From contig DLMX01000036.1 of assembly GCA_002479405.1 (NCBI GenBank), forward strand, positions 1 to 12,422: a stretch of DNA of 12,422 nt. Reading direction: 5' to 3'. Positions 6,974 to 12,422 of the stretch are shown here, piece after piece. Within the stretch, counting starts at the first letter, position 1. Each line of letters starts with the position of its first letter. The notes beneath the pieces were generated by a model. It was given only the letters and a program-made list of their open reading frames with translations, made no database searches and was not told the DNA's origin. Source of the DNA: Methylophilaceae bacterium UBA7525. GTDB lineage: Bacteria; Pseudomonadota; Gammaproteobacteria; Burkholderiales; Methylophilaceae. A program made the translations under genes and the position numbers.

Positions 6974-8392
6974 ATGAGTACAGGTAAAGTTGTTCAATGT
7001 ATCGGTGCGGTGGTTGACGTTGAGTTCCCACGCGATCAAATGCCCAAGGTGTATGACGCACTGATTATCGATGAAGCAGATTCCACCGCAGAAGCAGGTT
7101 TGACCTTGGAAGTGCAACAGCAATTGGGCGACGGCATTGTCCGTACCATTGCCATGGGTTCTTCCGACGGTTTGCGTCGTGGCATGAAGTTCAAGTCCAC
7201 AGGTGCACAAATCAGCGTACCCGTTGGTACAGGTACTTTGGGCCGTATCATGGACGTACTGGGTCGCCCGATTGATGAGGCAGGTCCGATCGATTCCGAC
7301 GAACGTCGTTCGATTCACCAACCGGCACCGACATTCGAAGAGCTTTCCCCTTCCGTTGACTTGCTGGAAACCGGTATCAAGGTGATTGACCTGGTTTGTC
7401 CATTCGCCAAGGGCGGTAAGGTCGGTCTGTTCGGTGGTGCCGGCGTGGGCAAGACCGTTAACATGCTGGAACTGATCAACAACATCGCCAAGCAGCACTC
7501 AGGTTTGTCCGTGTTTGCCGGTGTCGGTGAACGTACCCGTGAAGGTAACGACTTTTACCATGAAATGGCAGAAGCCGGGGTTATCAAGCTGGATGACATG
7601 AAGGAATCCAAGGTTGCGATGGTGTTCGGTCAGATGAACGAACCACCAGGCAACCGTCTGCGTGTAGCGCTGTCCGGTCTGACCATGGCGGAAAAATTCC
7701 GTGATGAAGGCCGTGATGTGCTGTTCTTCGTTGACAACATCTACCGTTACACATTGGCCGGTACCGAAGTATCCGCGCTGCTGGGCCGTATGCCTTCCGC
7801 CGTGGGTTACCAACCTACCCTGGCCGACGAAATGGGTCGCCTGCAAGAGCGTATTACTTCAACCAAGGTCGGTTCCATTACTTCCATCCAGGCCGTTTAC
7901 GTTCCTGCGGATGACTTGACTGACCCGTCTCCTGCCACGACCTTCCAGCATTTGGATTCCACCGTTGTGCTGTCACGAGATATCGCTTCTTTGGGTATCT
8001 ACCCTGCGGTTGACCCGCTGGACTCCACCTCTCGTCAGCTCGACCCTCTGGTCGTTGGTGAAGAACACTACAACGTGGCTCGCAGCGTGCAGCAAACCCT
8101 GCAACGCTACAAGGAACTGCGCGACATTATCGCGATTCTGGGCATGGACGAACTGTCACCTGAAGACAAGTTGGCCGTTGGTCGCGCACGCAAGATCCAG
8201 CGCTTCCTGTCACAACCGTTCCACGTTGCTGAAGTGTTTACCGGCGCACCTGGTAAATACGTGCCACTGAAGGAAACCATCAAAGGCTTCAAGGCGATCG
8301 TAGCTGGTGAATACGATCACTTGCCGGAACAGGCGTTCTATATGGTAGGTGGTATTGAAGAAGCAGTGGAAAAAGCCAAGACAATGAACTAA
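6974..8392 (+). CDS. atpD: F1 ATP synthase subunit beta (catalytic)
   Basis: A 472-residue protein from the ATG at 6974, close to the usual 460-480. Beta carries the three catalytic sites for ATP synthesis. The N-terminal barrel begins STGKVVQCIGAVVDVEF. Walker A is GGAGVGKT (154-161, Lys160). The catalytic glutamate lies in GERTREGNDFY (Glu186, equivalent to bovine Glu188), with Arg187 beside it. Walker B is DVLFFVDNIYR. The MPSAVGYQPTLADEMG and ITSTKVGSITS segments are canonical. The torque-transmitting loop reads DELSPED instead of DELSEED, a substitution I associate with betaproteobacterial beta subunits. Codon use is strongly biased to CGT and GGT, as expected for an abundant protein. 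The gene is followed by a GC-rich hairpin before atpC. Confidence 0.98.
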   Translation: MSTGKVVQCIGAVVDVEFPRDQMPKVYDALIIDEADSTAEAGLTLEVQQQLGDGIVRTIAMGSSDGLRRGMKFKSTGAQISVPVGTGTLGRIMDVLGRPIDEAGPIDSDERRSIHQPAPTFEELSPSVDLLETGIKVIDLVCPFAKGGKVGLFGGAGVGKTVNMLELINNIAKQHSGLSVFAGVGERTREGNDFYHEMAEAGVIKLDDMKESKVAMVFGQMNEPPGNRLRVALSGLTMAEKFRDEGRDVLFFVDNIYRYTLAGTEVSALLGRMPSAVGYQPTLADEMGRLQERITSTKVGSITSIQAVYVPADDLTDPSPATTFQHLDSTVVLSRDIASLGIYPAVDPLDSTSRQLDPLVVGEEHYNVARSVQQTLQRYKELRDIIAILGMDELSPEDKLAVGRARKIQRFLSQPFHVAEVFTGAPGKYVPLKETIKGFKAIVAGEYDHLPEQAFYMVGGIEEAVEKAKTMN

Positions 8393-8397
8393 AAGCG

Positions 8398-8416
8398 GGC
8401 GCACATCACGTGCGCC
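8398..8416 (+). other. GC-rich hairpin between atpD and atpC
   Basis: GGCGCAC (8398-8404) and GTGCGCC (8410-8416) are perfect arms around a 5-base loop. The stem extends by two more G-C pairs if one G is bulged. It begins 5 bases after the atpD stop. What follows (GCATTTAACTC) is not a clear T tract, so partial rather than complete termination, or protection of the atpD mRNA end, is the likely effect. Beta is needed in three copies and epsilon in one. Confidence 0.55.
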
Positions 8417-8451
8417 GCATTTAACTCATTAAAAGCTAAAGAGAAAATACC

Positions 8452-8877
8452 ATGGCAATGACAATACATGTGGACGTAGTAAGTGCTGAAGAATCCATCT
8501 TTTCCGGTGAGGCTGAATTTGTCGCTGCACCGGCCAAGATGGGTGAAGTCGGTATCTATCCGCGCCACACACCGATGATCACCCCAATCAAGGCGGGTGC
8601 CTTGCGTATTAAGGTGGCGGATGAAGCTGAAGAGCAATTGATCTTCATCTCAGGCGGCGTGCTTGAAGTACAGCCCGGTGTCATTACGGTGTTGGCAGAT
8701 ACCGCGATTCGCGGCCATGATCTGGATGAAGCCAAAGCCAATGAAGCCAAGGCAGCCGCGGAAGAAGCAATGAAGAACGCGAAAAGCGACATCGATTTTG
8801 CCAAGGCCGAGAGCGAATTTGCAGCGATGGCAGCGCAGATTGCCGCGATTCAGAAATTGCGCAAGATGAAACATTAA
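8452..8877 (+). CDS. atpC: F1 ATP synthase subunit epsilon
   Basis: A 141-residue protein, the usual epsilon size. Epsilon sits at the base of gamma, touches the c-ring and inhibits ATP hydrolysis. The N-terminal beta-sandwich (about 1-87) includes FVAAPAKMGEVGIYPRHTPM (23-42), the family hallmark, and SGGVLEVQPGVITVLADTA (67-85). The C-terminal Ala-rich helical hairpin (about 90-141) is complete, so the autoinhibitory arm is probably present. The start could be ATG 8452 or ATG 8458 (the sequence begins MAM). 8452 is chosen because AAAGAG (8438-8443) lies eight bases before it. It is the last gene of the operon, with a strong intrinsic terminator 31 bases after its stop. Confidence 0.95.
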   Translation: MAMTIHVDVVSAEESIFSGEAEFVAAPAKMGEVGIYPRHTPMITPIKAGALRIKVADEAEEQLIFISGGVLEVQPGVITVLADTAIRGHDLDEAKANEAKAAAEEAMKNAKSDIDFAKAESEFAAMAAQIAAIQKLRKMKH

Positions 8878-8907
8878 GTCCTGCAGTTCGGACATGCAAC
8901 AGACAGC

Positions 8908-8936
8908 AAGGCAGCCGGCAGGCTGCCTTTTGTTTT
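8908..8936 (+). terminator. Intrinsic terminator of the atp operon
   Basis: AAGGCAGCC (8908-8916) and GGCTGCCTT (8921-8929) form a perfect 9-bp stem with a GGCA loop. The T tract TTTTGTTTT (8928-8936) runs straight out of the stem. It lies just after atpC and separates the atp operon from glmU. Confidence 0.92.
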
Positions 8937-8944
8937 ATACTTTC

Positions 8945-8967
8945 GTCATATTCATAGCTGTCATATT
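8945..8967 (+). promoter_or_regulatory. Direct repeat in the glmU upstream region
   Basis: GTCATATT occurs at 8945-8952 and again at 8960-8967, a 15-base period, between the atp terminator and glmU. The stretch is AT-rich and should contain the glmU promoter; TATACT (8936-8941) and the second repeat resemble -10 boxes, but neither has a good -35. Repeated half-sites for a regulator are possible but unproven. Confidence 0.35.
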
Positions 8968-8996
8968 TAAAGCGTCTCATTAAAAATTCAAAACTC

Positions 8997-10367
8997 ATGA
9001 GCTCTCCCCTACTCAATATCGTCATCCTGGCTGCCGGCAAGGGCACACGCATGCGCTCTACCTTGCCCAAGGTGCTGCACAAGCTGGCTGGTAAGCCTTT
9101 ACTTCAGCATGTGATCCACGCCGCCAGGCAGTTGCAGCCGAGCAAGATCCTCGTGGTTTATGGTTATGGTGGTGAGGCCGTACCGGAGGCCTTTCAGCAC
9201 GAAGACATCATTTGGGTCGAGCAGAAGGAGCAATTGGGCACCGGACACGCCGTACAGCAGGCGGCGCCTTATCTGGATGCCGATGGCAGCACATTGATAT
9301 TGCTGGGTGATGTGCCTTTGCTGAACGTCAAGACTTGTCAGCAACTGCTGGCAAAGACCAGCCATCTGGGTCTGCTGACGGTCAGGAAAAGTGATCCGAC
9401 TGGTTACGGTCGCATCGTACGTGATGCACACGGCAATATCAATGCCATCGTCGAGCACAAGGATGCGTCAGAAGCCCAGCGCCGCATAGATGAAGTGAAT
9501 ACCGGCATTATGGCTGTGAATAATGCCAATCTGGTCAGCTGGCTGACTAATCTGAAAAATCATAATGCCCAGGGTGAATACTATCTGACGGACATTGTGG
9601 CCATGGCGGTTACAGACGGCTTCTCGGTGAGCAGTGAAACGACCGGCGATGAATCTTCGGTGGAAGGCGTGAATTCCAAGCAGGATCTGGCAGGCCTGGA
9701 ACGTGTGTATCAATTGCGCAAAGCAACATCCCTGATGCAGGCAGGCGTGACTTTGAGCGATCCGTTCCGCATCGATGTGCGCGGTGAGCTGGAAGTCGGG
9801 CGCGACGTCGAGATCGATGTCGGTTGTATCTTTGAAGGCAAGGTTACGTTGGCGGATGGTGTCCGGATTGGTGCTTATTGCGTGATCAGGGATACGGATA
9901 TCGGCGCAGGTACGACGATTGCTCCATTTACACATACCGATCAGGTCAGGATTGCCGAGCAATGCCGGATCGGTCCCTATGCGAGGTTGCGGCCCGGCAC
10001 GGAACTAGGCAACGATACGCACATCGGCAACTTTGTTGAACTGAAGAACGCGCAGGTCGATGTCGGCAGCAAGATCAATCACCTGAGCTATGTCGGAGAC
10101 ACGACGGTGGGCAAGCAAGTCAATATCGGCGCAGGTACGATCACCTGTAACTATGATGGCGCCAACAAATTCCGTACTGTCATTGAAGATAACGCTTTCA
10201 TCGGTTCTGATACACAACTGATAGCGCCGGTTACCGTGGGAGCAGGTTCGACCATAGGTGCGGGTTCGACCATTAGCAAAGATACCCCTGCAGGCGAACT
10301 GACGCTGTCACGCAGCAAGCAGGTCACGGTAAACGGCTGGAAGCGGCCAGTAAAAATCAAGAAATAA
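8997..10367 (+). CDS. glmU: Bifunctional N-acetylglucosamine-1-phosphate uridyltransferase / glucosamine-1-phosphate acetyltransferase
   Basis: A 456-residue cytoplasmic enzyme, matching E. coli GlmU in length. It acetylates glucosamine-1-phosphate and then attaches UMP, giving UDP-GlcNAc for peptidoglycan and lipopolysaccharide. The uridyltransferase domain (1 to about 230) has LAAGKGTRM (11-19) and Lys25 for nucleotide binding, QLGTGHAV (79-86), and Asp105 in LLGDVPLL as the metal ligand. The acetyltransferase domain (about 250-456) is a left-handed beta-helix of hexapeptide repeats. Catalytic His362 lies in KINHLSYVGD, and RLRPG (330-334) binds substrate. Near-identical DNA stretches (9898-9915 and 10123-10140; 10242-10255 and 10260-10273) reflect these repeats. 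The ATG at 8997 fits the conserved start, but the leader has no Shine-Dalgarno. glmS follows after 14 bases, suggesting a shared transcript. Confidence 0.97.
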   Translation: MSSPLLNIVILAAGKGTRMRSTLPKVLHKLAGKPLLQHVIHAARQLQPSKILVVYGYGGEAVPEAFQHEDIIWVEQKEQLGTGHAVQQAAPYLDADGSTLILLGDVPLLNVKTCQQLLAKTSHLGLLTVRKSDPTGYGRIVRDAHGNINAIVEHKDASEAQRRIDEVNTGIMAVNNANLVSWLTNLKNHNAQGEYYLTDIVAMAVTDGFSVSSETTGDESSVEGVNSKQDLAGLERVYQLRKATSLMQAGVTLSDPFRIDVRGELEVGRDVEIDVGCIFEGKVTLADGVRIGAYCVIRDTDIGAGTTIAPFTHTDQVRIAEQCRIGPYARLRPGTELGNDTHIGNFVELKNAQVDVGSKINHLSYVGDTTVGKQVNIGAGTITCNYDGANKFRTVIEDNAFIGSDTQLIAPVTVGAGSTIGAGSTISKDTPAGELTLSRSKQVTVNGWKRPVKIKK

Positions 10368-10381
10368 GCAGAGGCGCGTTT

Positions 10382-12214
10382 ATGTGTGGAATTGTAGGGG
10401 CTGTCGGATCACGGGATATTGTTCCGGTATTGATTGAAGGCTTAAGCCGTCTGGAGTATCGCGGCTATGACTCTGCAGGTGTGGCGGTGCTGAACGCTGA
10501 TGGCATCAGACGTGTGCGTACGGTCGGTCGTGTGGCGACCATGCAGGAGAAAGCCAATGCGGAGCATCTGACAGGACTGGTCGGTATCGGCCATACGCGT
10601 TGGGCGACGCACGGCGGAGTGACTGAATCCAATGCTCACCCGCATGTCTCCATGGGAGAGCTTGCCGTTGTGCATAACGGCATCATTGAGAATCACGATG
10701 AACAGCGTGAGCGCCTGACGGCTTTGGGTTATGTTTTCGAATCGCAGACCGATACCGAAGTCATTGCCCATCTGATCCATCATTATCTGGCTCAGGGCAA
10801 TACGCTGCTTGCTGCCGTTCAGCAAGCCGTGTGTGAACTGGTTGGCGCCTTTGCCATCAGTGTGGTGGCATTGAAGTCACCTGATTTGATGGTCTGCGCG
10901 CGTCAGGGGTGTCCTTTGCTGATTGGTTTGGGCGAGGATGAGAACTTCATAGCCTCCGACGTTTCCGCCGTGTTGTCGGTCACCAGAAAGGTGGTCTATC
11001 TGGAAGACGGCGATGTTGCGACAATAGAACGTCAGGGTGTAGTCATTTATGGGGAAGACGGCAAACAAGTGGAACGCAAGGTGCATCTGAGCGATGTCTC
11101 ACTGGCTTCCATGGAACTGGGCCCCTATTCGCATTTCATGCAAAAGGAAATTCACGAACAGCCGCGCGCGCTGACGGATACCATCGAAGCTTTGATCGAT
11201 GATGCCAGCTTCAGCCCCGCCCTCTTTGGCAAGGATGCGCAGGACGTATTCAAACAGGTGGACAGCGTGCTCATACTGGCGGCAGGCACCAGCTACTATG
11301 CAGGCCTCACCGCCAAGTACTGGCTGGAGAGCATGGCGCAGTTGCCGACTTCGGTCGAGATCTCCAGTGAATACCGCTATCGCAGTTCCGTGGCGAATCC
11401 AAGCCAGTTGATCGTGACCATATCGCAATCCGGTGAGACGCTGGATACCATGGAGGCGTTGAAGCACGCCAAATCCCTGGGTCAGGAACTGACACTGGCA
11501 ATCTGCAATGTGCAGGAAAGCGCCATTCCGCGTGCATCCAGACTGATATTCTATACCCGCGCCGGTGCCGAGATCGGTGTGGCATCGACCAAGGCATTCA
11601 CCACGCAATTGGTCGCCCTGTTCACGTTGGCAGTGACGCTGGCCAAGCAACGCGGGCTGCTGAGTAATGAGCAGGAGATTGCGCATCTGGATGCCTTGCG
11701 TCACCTGCCCGGCAGTGTGCAGTATGCGCTCAACCTGGAGCCGCAGATCCGCGAATGGGCCAAGGCATTTGCCAACAAGCAGCATGCGCTCTTTCTCGGC
11801 CGAGGCGTGCATTATCCGATTGCCCTGGAAGGCGCGTTGAAGCTAAAGGAAATTTCCTACATCCATGCCGAAGCCTATCCGGCCGGTGAACTCAAGCACG
11901 GGCCGCTGGCACTGGTGGACAAGGATATGCCGGTGGTGGTCATTGCGCCAAATGACGCTCTGCTGGAAAAAGTGAAGTCCAACATGCAGGAAGTCGCTGC
12001 TCGTGGCGGCGAATTGTTTGTGTTTGCCGACGCTGACAGTCATTTCACAGCAAGCGAAGGCGTGCATGTGATTCGTACCCCGCGCCATGTCGGCGTGCTC
12101 TCTCCCATCCTGCACACCATCCCTGTGCAGTTGCTGGCTTATCACGCTGCCCTGCTCAAAGGCACCGATGTTGACAAGCCGCGCAATCTGGCCAAAAGCG
12201 TTACGGTCGAATAA
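10382..12214 (+). CDS. glmS: Glutamine--fructose-6-phosphate aminotransferase (isomerizing)
   Basis: A 610-residue enzyme (E. coli 609). It makes glucosamine-6-phosphate from fructose-6-phosphate and glutamine, the entry step of the hexosamine pathway that GlmU completes. The glutaminase domain (1 to about 240) starts MCGIVGAVG, with Cys2 exposed as nucleophile after Met removal. It has EYRGYDSAG (25-33), HTRWATHG (71-78), VVHNGIIEN (97-104) and Asp124. Two sugar-isomerase (SIS) domains follow: one with AAGTSYYAGL (300-309) and SQSGETLDT (348-356), the other with LEGALKLKEISYIHAEAYPA (482-501), where Lys487 and Glu490 are catalytic. The C-terminal RNLAKSVTVE is complete and carries Lys605, equivalent to the lysine that contacts the open-chain sugar. 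GAGG (10371-10374) is seven bases before the ATG. No glmS ribozyme fits in the 14-base gap. Confidence 0.98.
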   Translation: MCGIVGAVGSRDIVPVLIEGLSRLEYRGYDSAGVAVLNADGIRRVRTVGRVATMQEKANAEHLTGLVGIGHTRWATHGGVTESNAHPHVSMGELAVVHNGIIENHDEQRERLTALGYVFESQTDTEVIAHLIHHYLAQGNTLLAAVQQAVCELVGAFAISVVALKSPDLMVCARQGCPLLIGLGEDENFIASDVSAVLSVTRKVVYLEDGDVATIERQGVVIYGEDGKQVERKVHLSDVSLASMELGPYSHFMQKEIHEQPRALTDTIEALIDDASFSPALFGKDAQDVFKQVDSVLILAAGTSYYAGLTAKYWLESMAQLPTSVEISSEYRYRSSVANPSQLIVTISQSGETLDTMEALKHAKSLGQELTLAICNVQESAIPRASRLIFYTRAGAEIGVASTKAFTTQLVALFTLAVTLAKQRGLLSNEQEIAHLDALRHLPGSVQYALNLEPQIREWAKAFANKQHALFLGRGVHYPIALEGALKLKEISYIHAEAYPAGELKHGPLALVDKDMPVVVIAPNDALLEKVKSNMQEVAARGGELFVFADADSHFTASEGVHVIRTPRHVGVLSPILHTIPVQLLAYHAALLKGTDVDKPRNLAKSVTVE

Positions 12215-12265
12215 GACCGGCTGCTATTTAGCGCATTTATTTTCTGATAGCCGTTTGTTCCATGC

Positions 12266-12296
12266 AAAAAAAACCCCTCTCGATATTCGAGAGGGG
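12266..12296 (-). terminator. Intrinsic terminator for the minus-strand gene (distal)
   Basis: CCCCTCTCGA (12274-12283) and TCGAGAGGGG (12287-12296) form a perfect 10-bp stem with a 3-base loop. On the minus strand it is followed by eight T (the A run at 12266-12273). On the + strand no T tract follows, so it is oriented for the convergent gene. As a strong hairpin it could also mark the 3' end of the glmS message. Confidence 0.9.
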
Positions 12297-12334
12297 ACCC
12301 TTGTATCAAATCCCTATGGAGTAAGAATTTGAAC

Positions 12335-12388
12335 AAAAACTTGTAGTGTAGATGGTCGGGCGAACCCGACCATCTGGTATTGCACTAC
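12335..12388 (-). terminator. Two-part hairpin directly after the minus-strand stop codon
   Basis: The inner arms GATGGTCGGG (12351-12360) and CCCGACCATC (12365-12374) pair perfectly, with a TTCG tetraloop on the minus strand. Outer arms GTAGTG (12343-12348) and CACTAC (12383-12388) also pair, leaving an uneven internal loop. On the minus strand the structure starts one base after the stop codon, and a T5 run (12335-12339) follows the outer stem after 3 bases. It probably acts as a first terminator or 3' stabiliser, with a second terminator about 40 bases further on. Confidence 0.75.
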
Positions 12389-12389
12389 C

Positions 12390-12422
12390 TTACAGAGCGA
12401 ACACGTTCAGTGCACCGCCGCC
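12390..12422 (-). CDS. 3' end of a convergent gene, product not identifiable
   Basis: On the minus strand the last ten codons read GGGALNVFAL and end in TAA (complement of 12390-12392). Two hairpin terminators follow in the correct orientation, which strongly supports a real gene end. Too little is visible for a firm family call. A Gly-Gly-rich ending plus a Val-Phe-x-Leu finish resembles the C-termini of some PQQ-dependent alcohol/methanol dehydrogenases (XoxF/MxaF type), but this is a weak impression. The tandem strong terminators suggest a well-transcribed gene. Confidence 0.6.
   Translation of the reverse strand, partial: GGGALNVFAL

Noticed and set aside
8398..8416. CACGTG-like centre in the atpD-atpC hairpin considered as a parS site
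   Set aside because: Flanks do not match the TGTTTCACGTGAAACA consensus and the centre is not symmetric; no other parS-like site was found by eye.
10242..10273. Direct 14-base near-repeat with an 18-base period near the glmU 3' end, plus an 18-base exact repeat at 9898-9915 and 10123-10140
   Set aside because: Both encode the hexapeptide (GAGxT-type) coils of the left-handed beta-helix, so protein structure explains them.
10368..10381. glmS ribozyme or riboswitch upstream of glmS
   Set aside because: The gap to glmU is only 14 bases, and that element is typical of Gram-positive bacteria.
12218..12259. CGGCT (12218-12222) and AGCCG (12249-12253) followed by TTTGTT as a + strand terminator for glmS
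   Set aside because: Only a 5-bp stem around a 26-base loop; too weak to call.
12142..12336. Minus-strand open frame of 64 codons overlapping the glmS 3' end
   Set aside because: It runs through the minus-strand terminator and antisense to the conserved glmS C-terminus, with no recognisable product.

Overview
The window is a compact, almost fully coding stretch of a bacterial chromosome, and its gene order is typical of Betaproteobacteria. It runs parA (5' end cut off by the window), parB, the complete F1Fo ATP synthase operon atpI-B-E-F-H-A-G-D-C, then glmU and glmS, all on the + strand. The last 33 bases hold the 3' end of a convergent minus-strand gene. The assignment to Betaproteobacteria (perhaps a Nitrosomonadales/Methylophilaceae-like lineage) is an inference. 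It rests on this gene order, on the AtpD segment with DELSPED in place of DELSEED, and on the overall look of AtpE and AtpB. It does not come from a database search.

Region 1 (1-1631) is the chromosomal ParAB partition pair, normally found near the replication origin. Region 2 (about 1632-8936) is the ATP synthase operon. A likely promoter lies between parB and atpI, and a strong intrinsic terminator follows atpC. The Fo genes (a, c, b) come first, then the F1 genes (delta, alpha, gamma, beta, epsilon). Several intercistronic gaps hold features that could tune subunit stoichiometry: a U-rich leader with a strong Shine-Dalgarno site before atpE (c is needed in about ten copies), a hairpin between atpE and atpF, and a GC-rich hairpin between atpD and atpC.

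Region 3 (8937-12214) holds glmU and glmS. These encode the last bifunctional enzyme and the first enzyme of UDP-N-acetylglucosamine synthesis, which feeds peptidoglycan and lipopolysaccharide. The 14-base gap between them suggests one transcript. Region 4 (12215-12422) is a convergent intergenic region with two closely spaced hairpin terminators oriented for the minus-strand gene. Only the last ten codons of that gene (GGGALNVFAL) are visible.

I found no mobile element, CRISPR array, tRNA/rRNA, phage gene or unfamiliar protein family. The window looks like core housekeeping DNA. The observations worth a second look are regulatory and structural details in the gaps, not a new system.
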